Shown here: positions 45,460 to 53,245 of the stretch, piece after piece
Position numbering within the stretch: position 1 is the first letter of the stretch
Layout: the number at the start of each line of letters is the position of its first letter
Assembly: GCF_004342005.1 (NCBI RefSeq)
Contig: NZ_SMBX01000002.1
Span: 186,001 to 250,000 of the forward strand
Reading direction: 5' to 3'
Length of the DNA stretch: 64,000 nt
Origin: Paracandidimonas soli
GTDB lineage: Bacteria; Pseudomonadota; Gammaproteobacteria; Burkholderiales; Burkholderiaceae_B
Translations under genes and position numbers: made by a program
Notes under the pieces: model-generated
Database searches by the model: none
What the model was told of the DNA's origin: nothing
The model's input: only the letters and a program-made list of their open reading frames with translations

Positions 45460-45906
45460 CTAGCGGTAGCCGACGCCCATGACGTAGTCCCGCAGCAGCA
45501 GCTTTTCATACTCCTCTTCTTTCAGCAGCACTTCCAGCGCCTCATTCGCGTATAGCAGCCCCAGAGGCCGCGCATCCTGGCTGCTCACAGGAATCTGTTT
45601 CAGCTTCCTGTTCTTCATCAGAAGCCAGATATCGTAAAGATCCTGGTCCGGATGGCACGTTACGACATTCCCGCTCATGACCTCGGACACCATGGTCTTG
45701 CAACTGCAGCCTTCGCAGACGCTGATTTGACGCACCACGTCGCTTTTCGTGACCACTCCGGACATGAAGCCCTCCAGATTGCACACGACAATCAGGCTTA
45801 TGTTCATGGTGCTCAGCAGCTTGGCCGCATCCACCAGCGGCGCCGTGGTCTGGATCGTGATCAGCCGCTTGCTGGCGGCGGGAAGTATTGCTTGGACGAG
45901 TGGCAT
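45460..45906 (-). CDS. CBS-domain protein with a Cys cluster
   Basis: A 148-residue protein made of two CBS motifs (about residues 6-60 and 75-130) with the pattern LLSTMNISLIVVCN, GVVTKSDVVRQI and LLMKNRKLKQIPV. CBS pairs bind adenosyl ligands and report energy state. Between the two motifs is VCEGCSC, a C-x2-C-x-C cluster not part of the normal fold, which may bind metal or respond to redox. The ATG at 45906 has AAGGA at the right distance; an ATG six bases earlier is less favourable. It lies 55 bp after sdhB on the same strand, so it is likely the last gene of the sdh operon. Confidence 0.83.
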   Translation of the reverse strand: MPLVQAILPAASKRLITIQTTAPLVDAAKLLSTMNISLIVVCNLEGFMSGVVTKSDVVRQISVCEGCSCKTMVSEVMSGNVVTCHPDQDLYDIWLLMKNRKLKQIPVSSQDARPLGLLYANEALEVLLKEEEYEKLLLRDYVMGVGYR

Positions 45907-45961
45907 AGTCATTCCTTTGCCTTGTCAGGGAGGTATGGACTGGGCCGGAATACGTGCCCGC

Positions 45962-46660
45962 CTATATCGAGCGCTGCGTCATCGCCAGCCGGATGTGCTC
46001 GATCGCGCGCGAGGGTTCGAGCCCCTTGGGACAGACTTCGGTGCAGTTCATGATGGTGCGGCAGCGGAACAGGCGATATGCGTCGTTCAGGTCGTCCAGC
46101 CGCTCTTCGGTAGCCTGGTCGCGGCCGTCTACGATAAAGCGATAGGCGTTCAACAGTCCGGCGGGACCGACGAATTTGTCAGGATTCCACCAATAGGAGG
46201 GACATTGGCTCGAACAGCAGGCGCACAGGATGCATTCGTACAGGCCGTCGAGCAGTTCGCGCTGTTCGGGCGCCTGCAGGCGTTCCTTGTCGGGCGGGGG
46301 ATCATGATTGATCAGGTACGGCTTGATCGACCAGTACTGTTTGTAGAATTGTGTCATGTCGACGATCAGGTCGCGAATGACGGGAAACGTGGGCAAGGGG
46401 CGCAGCACGACCGTTCCTTTCAGGGAGCGCACCGGCGTGATACAGGCAAGCCCGTTGCGGCCGTTGATATTGATGGCATCCGAGCCGCAAACGCCTTCCC
46501 GACAGGATTTGCGTATGCCCAGGGAATCGTCGATTTCCCGCTTGATGCGCAGGATGACGTCCAGCAGCATGTGGTCGTTGGGCCCGGGCTCCACGTCGAA
46601 ATCCTGCATCCTGGGTCTTGTGTCGAGGTCTGGATCGAATCGGTATATCGAGAGTCGCAT
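45962..46660 (-). CDS. sdhB: Succinate dehydrogenase iron-sulfur subunit
   Basis: A 232-residue SdhB carrying the electron relay of complex II. The 2Fe-2S ligands are in SCREGVCGSDA with NGLAC, the 4Fe-4S ligands in CILCACCSSQCPS, and the 3Fe-4S ligands in CRTIMNCTEVCPKGL, all intact. It normally follows sdhA in the order sdhCDAB, but here it follows sdhD directly with only 36 bp between, so no flavoprotein gene is present. Confidence 0.95.
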   Translation of the reverse strand: MRLSIYRFDPDLDTRPRMQDFDVEPGPNDHMLLDVILRIKREIDDSLGIRKSCREGVCGSDAININGRNGLACITPVRSLKGTVVLRPLPTFPVIRDLIVDMTQFYKQYWSIKPYLINHDPPPDKERLQAPEQRELLDGLYECILCACCSSQCPSYWWNPDKFVGPAGLLNAYRFIVDGRDQATEERLDDLNDAYRLFRCRTIMNCTEVCPKGLEPSRAIEHIRLAMTQRSI

Positions 46661-46696
46661 GTCTGGTTCCTGTATGAAATATCGCGGCCGGCGGGG

Positions 46697-47038
46697 TCAG
46701 GGCCGGGCGCCGGACAACGCCAGCACCGCCCATGCAGCCATGCCGCCCAGGCCGAGCGCCAGCAATGCCAGCATGGCTACCCGAAGCCCAAGGGGCTTGA
46801 CGTAATCCAGAACGATGTCGCGCAGGCCGATCCAGGCATGGGCAAGCAGGGCGATGAAGAACATGCCGGTCGGAACCGCGAGCGCGGCGCTAGACATCGC
46901 GCCGCGCCAGGCGTCGTATGAGGCAGGCGGGAAAAAAACCCAGTACGCCAGCGCGAAAAGAAAGAAGAAAAGCAGGTAGACGGCGGTGAACCGCTGGATG
47001 AGCCAGGCTCCCAGGCCGCTGACAGGGGACGTTTTCAT
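46697..47038 (-). CDS. sdhD: Succinate dehydrogenase membrane anchor subunit D
   Basis: A 113-residue SdhD with three membrane segments (about 14-35, 52-75 and 86-110). The conserved loop AHAWIGLRDIVLDYVKPLG carries the His heme-ligand region and the D-Y quinone-site pair. The ATG overlaps the sdhC stop by four bases; the longer open frame upstream lies in sdhC. Together with SdhC it binds heme b and ubiquinone. Confidence 0.9.
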   Translation of the reverse strand: MKTSPVSGLGAWLIQRFTAVYLLFFFLFALAYWVFFPPASYDAWRGAMSSAALAVPTGMFFIALLAHAWIGLRDIVLDYVKPLGLRVAMLALLALGLGGMAAWAVLALSGARP

Positions 47039-47403
47039 AGGAAGGCCACGGCGGCAAGCACGGCAAACGAAAAACCGAGGCAGTTGACCGTCCAGGCGCT
47101 GCGACGGGCCGTCCGCAGCCTCGAACCGATATCGATGTCGCTGAGCAGGTGGCGGACTCCGGCCAGCAGGTGATGGCCGAGCGCCCAGGCGAAGAGTATC
47201 GACAGCCACCGGACCGGGCGGCTGTCGAGCAGGTCTGCGGCGTGCTGGTAGCCGTCCGGACCTGCCAGCGACGAATCGAGCAGATAAATACAGAAGGGAA
47301 TGCCGGCGGCCAGCAGCACCCCGCTGATGCGGTGGCTGATCGAGGCGATGGCGCCTACGGGCATCTGGATCTGGAATACATTGAAAAAGACGGGTCTTTG
47401 CAT
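47035..47403 (-). CDS. sdhC: Succinate dehydrogenase cytochrome b556 subunit
   Basis: A 122-residue SdhC with three membrane helices and the family signature SISHRISGVLLAAGIP (about residues 22-37). The heme-ligand segment is ALGHHLLAGVRHLLSDIDIG (about 74-93). It starts RPVFFNVFQIQMPVGAIAS as in betaproteobacterial SdhC. It is the first gene of the sdhCDB set, with the promoter expected in the 272-bp divergent gap before the HAD gene. Confidence 0.93.
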   Translation of the reverse strand: MQRPVFFNVFQIQMPVGAIASISHRISGVLLAAGIPFCIYLLDSSLAGPDGYQHAADLLDSRPVRWLSILFAWALGHHLLAGVRHLLSDIDIGSRLRTARRSAWTVNCLGFSFAVLAAVAFL

Positions 47404-47675
47404 ATTCCCCCCGTATGTGATCAGGGTGCGCCGAATGCCGGAATGTTGCTGGTCTGCAATGCATTGCCGGAAGGCGGCGGAGCCGCCGTGCGGTTTTCCA
47501 TCCGCTTGAACTGACTATACGTTATTGGCGGGCGCAGACTGCCAATGTCCGCCTCGATGGAAGGGAGATTGGCGTCTGTGCGGCTCACGAACTTCCGCCG
47601 GATATCCAGGTCTCGCATGTCGAGTCAAAGACGTGCAGGTTATGATGCCGGCATGCCATTTCCGATGATGCGATC

Positions 47676-48524
47676 ATGTCCGATGCCATTGCCCTGATTT
47701 TCGATTTCGACGATACTCTTGCGCCCGACAGCACGTCCGGGTTCCTTGCGGATATCGGCGTGGACGTGCAGCAGTTCTGGCACCAGGATGTCGATCCGCT
47801 GTTGTTCGAGCAGGACTGGGACCCCGTGCCCGCCTATCTCCACCAGATGATTGCGCTGTCGAAGTCCGGCAGCCACGGCGCCATCACTCAGGCGAGACTT
47901 GCCGATTGGGGGAGGCGCCTGCCCCTGCATGAGGGGGTGCCCACGCTGTTCGAGCGCCTGCGTTCGCACGTGCGGCAGAATCACCCGCAGGTCCAGCTGG
48001 AGTTCTACCTGATCTCCAGCGGCATCGGCGATGTGGTGCGGCATACTCCGATTGCGCACGAGTTCACGGATATCTGGGCTTCGGAATTCATGTACGACGA
48101 GGTCGGCGGCATTCATTTCCCGCGCCGCATCGTCAGTTTCACGGACAAGACACGCTACCTGTTCCACATCCAGAAAGGCATCATCGGCCCGGCATCGCGC
48201 AACAAGCCGTTCGAAGTCAACCGCAAGGTGCCGGAGGACAAGCTGCGCATTCCGTTCGAACAGATGGTGTTCGTGGGCGACGGCTATACCGATATCCCGT
48301 GTTTTTCCCTGATCCGCCGTTCGGGCGGCGTCGCCTTCGGCGTCTGGGATCCCAGGCACAAGAACAAGCGCAGCCGCGCCTGGGGCTTCATCCAGGAAGG
48401 CAGGGTATCCAACCTGAACCAGGCGCGCTACAACGAAGAGGCTGAGCTTTACCAGTGGCTGGAAGAGGCGGTGGAGAGCATCGCCGGGCGCATTACGCTG
48501 AAGTCGCGCATGTACAGGGGATAG
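47676..48524 (+). CDS. HAD-superfamily hydrolase
   Basis: A 282-residue haloacid-dehalogenase-type phosphatase. Motif I is DFDDTLAPDS (residues 10-19, nucleophile Asp then acid Asp), motif II the Ser in LISSGIG, and motif IV VFVGDGYTDIPC. The cap is a helical insert after motif I. The natural substrate cannot be predicted. It is 6 bp upstream of the tadA frame, so the two are probably co-transcribed. Confidence 0.85.
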   Translation: MSDAIALIFDFDDTLAPDSTSGFLADIGVDVQQFWHQDVDPLLFEQDWDPVPAYLHQMIALSKSGSHGAITQARLADWGRRLPLHEGVPTLFERLRSHVRQNHPQVQLEFYLISSGIGDVVRHTPIAHEFTDIWASEFMYDEVGGIHFPRRIVSFTDKTRYLFHIQKGIIGPASRNKPFEVNRKVPEDKLRIPFEQMVFVGDGYTDIPCFSLIRRSGGVAFGVWDPRHKNKRSRAWGFIQEGRVSNLNQARYNEEAELYQWLEEAVESIAGRITLKSRMYRG

Positions 48525-48530
48525 GCCGGT

Positions 48531-49157
48531 ATGTGTGGATTCTGTTCCGATAAGAAGCCCAGGGAAGGGCAGGCGCAGCCGGAGCACCGCCGGCAGGACG
48601 ATCGCATCGATTCCGCAGAGGATGCGCAGGCGGAAAGCGGCGGCGCGCTGATGGCCGATCATGTCTTCACCGAAGAGGAGCGTGGCTGGATGCGGCAGGC
48701 CATGGCGCAGGCGCGGCAGGCCTACGCGCTGGGAGAGGTCCCTGTGGGAGCGGTCATCGTCGATGCGCAGGGCAATGTCGTGTCCGCCGGATACAACCGT
48801 ACGATCATCGACCACGATCCCACCGCCCATGCGGAAATCGTGGCATTGCGCGAGGCTGCGCGGCTGATGGGCAACTACCGCCTGCCCGGCCTGAGGCTGT
48901 TCGTGACGCTGGAGCCTTGCGCCATGTGCCTGGGCGCCATGCTGCATGCGCGGCTGCGGGAAATCGTGTTCGCCGCGCCGGACCCCAAGACGGGTTCCTG
49001 CGGCGGCCTGATCGACCTGTCATCCAATACCCGCCTGAACCATCAGACCGGCATACGTTCCGGGCTGCTGGCGGACGAATGCAGCGAAATGCTGCGCCGG
49101 TTCTTCCGCGAGCGCAGGCAGCAGGCCAAGGGAGCCGCTGATCCGGCCGAACGATAA
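48531..49157 (+). CDS. tadA: tRNA-specific adenosine deaminase
   Basis: TadA converts A34 of tRNA-Arg(ACG) to inosine. The deaminase zinc site is intact: HAE at about residues 100-102 and PCAMC at about 129-133, with the GEVPVGAV and NHQTGIRSGLLADEC blocks. The first 40 residues (MCGFCSDKKPREGQ onward) are an extra hydrophilic stretch not in E. coli TadA (167 residues). An in-frame ATG at 48651 (MADHVFTEEERGWM) would give the standard form. The upstream start is given because it has the better AGG spacing and the extension has coding-like third positions; the choice is uncertain. Confidence 0.92.
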   Translation: MCGFCSDKKPREGQAQPEHRRQDDRIDSAEDAQAESGGALMADHVFTEEERGWMRQAMAQARQAYALGEVPVGAVIVDAQGNVVSAGYNRTIIDHDPTAHAEIVALREAARLMGNYRLPGLRLFVTLEPCAMCLGAMLHARLREIVFAAPDPKTGSCGGLIDLSSNTRLNHQTGIRSGLLADECSEMLRRFFRERRQQAKGAADPAER

Positions 49158-49303
49158 GCGGATGTGCTTCCCAAGGCGGCCTGCCCGCGGCTTCCGAGGC
49201 ATTGCTCCGTCAATCCGTTTAAACTTGCAGGGTTTCATGCGATCGGGAGATATCCCCCGTATCCGGCATCGCCGACGCATATCTTTTCAGCGCAGGAGTT
49301 TTC

Positions 49304-50278
49304 ATGGCAGGCAAGAAAGAATCCCAACACAAGCACGGACCATCATGCACGCATGACCATCACGAACCTGCGGGAAAGCCTGCCGGAAAGCGCGGCATCT
49401 ATCTGATCTCGCCATCGGGCGCGGTGCGCAATCCGGCAGAACTGGAACTGGCTTGCCAGCGTCTGGAAGAGCGGGGCTTCACGACCAGCGTGGACCGCAC
49501 GGCCCTGGCGGTGCACGAGCGTTTCGCCGGCACCGACAAGCAGCGCCTGGCCGCCATACAACGTTCGCTCAAGCAGAAGCACGGCCTGGTCATGGCCACT
49601 CGCGGCGGCTACGGCCTGAGCCGGCTGCTGCCGCAGATCGACTGGAAGGCCGTGGCCGACAGCGGAAAGATCTTTGTCGGGCATAGCGACTTCACGGCGT
49701 TCAACCTGGCGCTGCTGGCGCAGACCGGTGCGGAAAGCCTGACAGGTCCGGCAGCCGTCACCGACTTCGGTGGCAAAAGCGTGGACGAACTGACGGCCGA
49801 TCTGTTCGGCGAGGCGGTGCGCGGTGAGCTGGAAGTGCTGGGCTTCGAGTCGCCCGATGCCGATCCCGTGGATGCGCGCGGCGTGCTGTGGGGCGGAAAC
49901 CTGGCCATGGTGGTATCGCTGCTGGGTACGCCTTATTTCCCCAAGGTGAAGGGCGGTATCCTGTTCCTGGAGGATGTGGCCGAGCATCCGTTCCGCATCG
50001 AGCGCATGTTGGCGCAGCTGTGGCAGGCCGGCGTGCTGCAGCGCCAGAAAGCCATTGTGCTGGGGCGCTTCACGGATTACCGCCTGAGCGCCGTGGACAA
50101 TGGCTATGACCTGGATGCCGTCGTGCGCTGGCTGCGCGCAACGGTGAAAGTGCCTGTCGTCACCGGTCTGCCCTACGGCCACGTCAAAGTAAAGGCGACG
50201 CTTCCCGTCGGGCGCAAAGTGGGCATCGCCACGGAAGACGGCATGGCCCACCTGGTGCTGGACGAGCATACGCACTGA
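49304..50278 (+). CDS. ldcA: LD-carboxypeptidase (muramoyltetrapeptide carboxypeptidase)
   Basis: Cytoplasmic serine peptidase (family S66) that removes D-Ala from recycled murein tetrapeptides. The 324-residue protein has YLISPSGAVRNP, the nucleophile in GHSDFTAFN (Ser128), the Glu in LEDVAEHPFRIERML, and the His in GLPYGHVKVKATLP, completing the Ser-Glu-His triad. The N-terminal 30 residues are unusual: HKHGPSCTHDHHEP is His/Cys-rich, and the protein ends DEHTH. AGGAG precedes the ATG. It lies 17 bp upstream of the oxidase gene. Confidence 0.93.
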   Translation: MAGKKESQHKHGPSCTHDHHEPAGKPAGKRGIYLISPSGAVRNPAELELACQRLEERGFTTSVDRTALAVHERFAGTDKQRLAAIQRSLKQKHGLVMATRGGYGLSRLLPQIDWKAVADSGKIFVGHSDFTAFNLALLAQTGAESLTGPAAVTDFGGKSVDELTADLFGEAVRGELEVLGFESPDADPVDARGVLWGGNLAMVVSLLGTPYFPKVKGGILFLEDVAEHPFRIERMLAQLWQAGVLQRQKAIVLGRFTDYRLSAVDNGYDLDAVVRWLRATVKVPVVTGLPYGHVKVKATLPVGRKVGIATEDGMAHLVLDEHTH

Positions 50279-50295
50279 AGACGGAACGATCAGAA

Positions 50296-51441
50296 ATGCA
50301 GAAAGTCTACGATGCCGCCGTCATCGGGCTGGGAATCACGGGGGCGGCCGCCCTCGACGAACTGGCGCGGCGCGGAGCCTCCGTCATCGGCCTGGAGGCC
50401 TACCATCCCGGGCACGGCATGGGGTCTTCCCATGGAGACACGCGCCTGATCCGGCTCGGGTATTTCGAGGACCCCGCCTATGTCCCGCTGCTGCATCGCG
50501 CCTACCGGAACTGGCGCAGCCTGGAAGAGCGTGTGCAGGAACCCTTGCTGCACATTACCGGTGTGCTGCATATCGGCAAACGCGACGGCAAGATCCTGAA
50601 GGGCACCGGACTGGCCTGCGAGCAGCACGGACTGGCGCATGAATGGTTGGACGCGGATCAGGTGCGCGAGCGCTTTCCGGTATTTGCATTGCAGCCGGAC
50701 GAAGCCGGCCTGTTCGAACACCAGGGCGGGTACCTGCTGGCGGAACGGTCGGTCAATGCCTTCCTGAAATCCGCAGCGCAGGCGGGCGCAAGCCTGCAAT
50801 ACGGCCAGCGAGTCCTGGGGGTCGAACCCGGCGATGGCGGCGTAACGCTGCGCACGGAGCAGGGCAGCATCCGCGCCCGCAAGGTCGTGGTGGCGACCGG
50901 CGCATGGATTGCCGAGCTGGTGCCGCAGCTGCGCGAAGCCGTGTCTCCGATAAGGGTTGTGGTGTCGTGGTTTCAGCCGCGCGAGCGTTTCCTGACCACG
51001 CCGCACCGCATGCCGGTGTTCCTGCGTGAAGACAACAAGACGGGCGAAGGCTCTTTCTTCGGCTTTCCCATGGTCGGCAGCGATGGCATCAAGATGGGAC
51101 GCCACGCGCATTTCCGCGAGCCCATCGCCAACCCGGACGCACCCAACGCGCCGGTTTGCGAGCGCGATCTGGAATTGCTGCAAGATGCCATTGACCGCTA
51201 TGTTCCAGGTGCGGGCGGCATCTTCAGCAAGGCGATGACCTGCCGCTATACGATGACCCCCACCGAGAACTTCCTGATGGACCTGTTGCCGGGACAGCCC
51301 AATGTCGTGGTGGCTTCGCCGTGTTCCGGGCATGGCTTCAAGTTCGGCGGCGTGACCGGCGAGATCCTGGCGGATCTGGCGCTGGACGGCGGCACGGACC
51401 TGCCGATCGGGCTGTTTTCCTTCGATTCGCTGCACGGCTGA
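50296..51441 (+). CDS. solA: N-methyl-amino-acid oxidase (SolA/monomeric sarcosine oxidase family)
   Basis: A 381-residue flavoenzyme that oxidatively demethylates secondary amino acids such as N-methyl-tryptophan or sarcosine. The FAD fold AAVIGLGITGAAAL is at residues 7-20. The active-site GDTRLIRLGYFEDPAYVPLL and the covalent-flavin cysteine region MTCRYTMTPTENFLMD (Cys316) are present, followed by SPCSGHGFKFGGVTGEI. It is probably co-transcribed with ldcA. A strong terminator lies about 85 bp downstream. The exact substrate is not certain; the symbol follows the family. Confidence 0.85.
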   Translation: MQKVYDAAVIGLGITGAAALDELARRGASVIGLEAYHPGHGMGSSHGDTRLIRLGYFEDPAYVPLLHRAYRNWRSLEERVQEPLLHITGVLHIGKRDGKILKGTGLACEQHGLAHEWLDADQVRERFPVFALQPDEAGLFEHQGGYLLAERSVNAFLKSAAQAGASLQYGQRVLGVEPGDGGVTLRTEQGSIRARKVVVATGAWIAELVPQLREAVSPIRVVVSWFQPRERFLTTPHRMPVFLREDNKTGEGSFFGFPMVGSDGIKMGRHAHFREPIANPDAPNAPVCERDLELLQDAIDRYVPGAGGIFSKAMTCRYTMTPTENFLMDLLPGQPNVVVASPCSGHGFKFGGVTGEILADLALDGGTDLPIGLFSFDSLHG

Positions 51442-51525
51442 GCGGTTTAGGGACTGTTTGCGGAATCCACTTGCGTCGGCGGACGAGCGGATTTCGGACT
51501 TCGCTCCACTTGCAAAATGCATGCT

Positions 51526-51554
51526 GGTCTGTCTTCTTGACAGGCCTTTTTTTT
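51526..51554 (+). terminator. Rho-independent terminator after the SolA-like gene
   Basis: An 8-bp inverted repeat (51526-51533 with 51539-51546, one G-T pair, 5-nt loop TTCTT) followed directly by eight T. It insulates the TRAP operon from upstream transcription. Confidence 0.9.
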
Positions 51555-51570
51555 GTCCATAAGATATTTC

Positions 51571-51596
51571 CGTACGTCGTACGACAGTGCCGTACG
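51571..51596. promoter_or_regulatory. Cluster of three CGTACG sites upstream of the TRAP operon
   Basis: The self-complementary hexamer CGTACG occurs at 51571, 51578 and 51591, between the terminator and the dctP ribosome site. The first two overlap as an inverted array (CGTACG-T-CGTACG). This is the only evident candidate operator for the IclR-type regulator encoded in the operon. Confidence 0.5.
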
Positions 51597-51667
51597 ATAA
51601 TGAAAAACATGATTTTCCAATACACGCGTACCCCGGCAAACGGGGATGCACAGAGAGGAGATATTGA

Positions 51668-52675
51668 ATGGGCATCAAGAAATACATGGCCGGGTTGCTG
51701 GCCGGGGCGGCTTTTTCCATGGGGCTGGCGAATGGCGCTCATGCGCAAACCGTCAATCTGACGCTGACGGCGGGCACGGAATCGAATCGCGACGGCCTGT
51801 ACTACGCCACCCTTGATCTGCTGGACAAGGCCCTGAAAGAGGAAACCAATGGGCAGGTCAAGCTGCGCATCTATCCGAACCAGCAACTGGGCAATGAAAT
51901 CAGCATGATCGAAGCCCTGCGCAGCGGCTCCCTGGATATCGCGATCGCAGGCGGAGGAAACTTCGCTTCGTTCGTGCCTCAGTTCCAGCTGTTCAGCGTG
52001 CCGTATATCTTCGAAAGCTATGAGACGTATCGAAAGGGCATGGCGCCGGACAGCGAATTGTGGAAGTTCATGCAGAAGTCCGTTGCCGATGCCAAGCTGG
52101 GCCTGCAGCTTCTGGCGCCGACCACGGTGGGCAGCCGCTGGGTGGCCAATACCAAGGGCGATGTGCGCACCCCGGCCGACATGAAAACCCTGGGGCTGCG
52201 CATGCGCGTGCAGGCAAACCCCATCGAGTCCGAAGTCTGGTCCACCTATGGCGCCAATCCGGTGAACATGCCCATGCCCGAGGTGGTCGCAGCCATGCGC
52301 CAGGGCGTGGTGCAGGCGGTCGAGAACGCGCCGGATATCCTGTACACCTATAAGCTGCATGAGGTGGCCAAGCACTTGTCCAAGACCGACCACTCGTTCT
52401 ATGTGGCCTTGGTGCTGGTATCCGACCGCGCGCTGGAAAAGATTCCGGCGGAACTCCGCCCCGCGGTTGAAAAAGCCTTTGCCACCGCGGGCCAGCAAGT
52501 GCTCGACCTGTCGGTGAAGTTCCAGGAAAAGGCCGTGGCGGGCATGCAGGCCGAAGGCGCCATCATCGTCGATGTGGACAAGCCGGCATTCCGTACTCCG
52601 CTGGAACCCCTGTATGACAAGGTTGCCAAGGACGTCGGCGCAGAAGATCTGTTGCAGGCCATTCGCGCACTGTAA
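51668..52675 (+). CDS. dctP: TRAP transporter substrate-binding protein DctP
   Basis: A 335-residue periplasmic TRAP receptor with a signal peptide (about residues 1-27, ending AHA). The core carries TAGTESNRDGLYYATLDLLD, QQLGNEISMIEALRSGSLDI, a NTKGDVRTPADMKTLGLRMR block with the carboxylate-binding arginine, and the NPVNMPMPEVVAAMRQGVVQ block (NPVNMPMPE through QAVENAP). GAGGAG precedes the ATG. It is the first gene of the dctPQM operon. The ligand is probably a carboxylate but is not identifiable by eye. Confidence 0.94.
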   Translation: MGIKKYMAGLLAGAAFSMGLANGAHAQTVNLTLTAGTESNRDGLYYATLDLLDKALKEETNGQVKLRIYPNQQLGNEISMIEALRSGSLDIAIAGGGNFASFVPQFQLFSVPYIFESYETYRKGMAPDSELWKFMQKSVADAKLGLQLLAPTTVGSRWVANTKGDVRTPADMKTLGLRMRVQANPIESEVWSTYGANPVNMPMPEVVAAMRQGVVQAVENAPDILYTYKLHEVAKHLSKTDHSFYVALVLVSDRALEKIPAELRPAVEKAFATAGQQVLDLSVKFQEKAVAGMQAEGAIIVDVDKPAFRTPLEPLYDKVAKDVGAEDLLQAIRAL

Positions 52676-52735
52676 TGCTTCCGCGCGGCGGCGGACTCTC
52701 GCGAGACCCGCCGCCGCGCGTCACTGGAAGGCATC

Positions 52736-53245
52736 ATGAATCGATTTTCTTTTGTCTATGACCGGCTGGTCGTCCGGCTGGAGGACTGCGTGCTGAACAT
52801 CTGCAGTCTGCTCGTGGTTGTCATGAGCGTGTCGCTCCTGCTGGAGGTCGGCAGCCGGAATCTTTTCAGTTATTCGTTCGTCTGGGCAATGGAGCTGGCG
52901 ACGGCCTGCTTCATCTGGGTGGCGTTCCTGGGGGCGACGGTCGGAGTGCGGCGCAATGAGCACTTCGTCGTCGACTTGCTGTATCGCTGGTTTCCGGAAG
53001 GGCATCCGGTATCGATCTTCCTGCAGGTGCTGTCCTATCTGCTGATCGCCTTGCTGGGCGTGGTTTTCCTGGTGCATGGCCTGGATTTCGTCGGAAGCGG
53101 CATGCGGCGCTATTCGTTCTCGCTGGGCATCAAGCAGGGTTATCTGATGCTGATCATGCCGATCAGCGGTGCGCTGTTCATCATCAATGCGGTTTACGGC
53201 TTGTTGAGGGTGGCTGCGGAAAAAGGATCGCATCATCATGAGTGA
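52736..53245 (+). CDS. dctQ: TRAP transporter small permease DctQ
   Basis: A 169-residue four-helix membrane protein with the DctQ pattern: helices at about 20-40, 50-70 (VWAMELATACFIWVAFLGA), 92-115 and 132-155, plus the conserved VRRNEHFVVDLLYRW loop. GGAAGG lies before the ATG. It overlaps dctM by 8 bases. It binds DctM and helps the receptor dock. Confidence 0.9.
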   Translation: MNRFSFVYDRLVVRLEDCVLNICSLLVVVMSVSLLLEVGSRNLFSYSFVWAMELATACFIWVAFLGATVGVRRNEHFVVDLLYRWFPEGHPVSIFLQVLSYLLIALLGVVFLVHGLDFVGSGMRRYSFSLGIKQGYLMLIMPISGALFIINAVYGLLRVAAEKGSHHHE

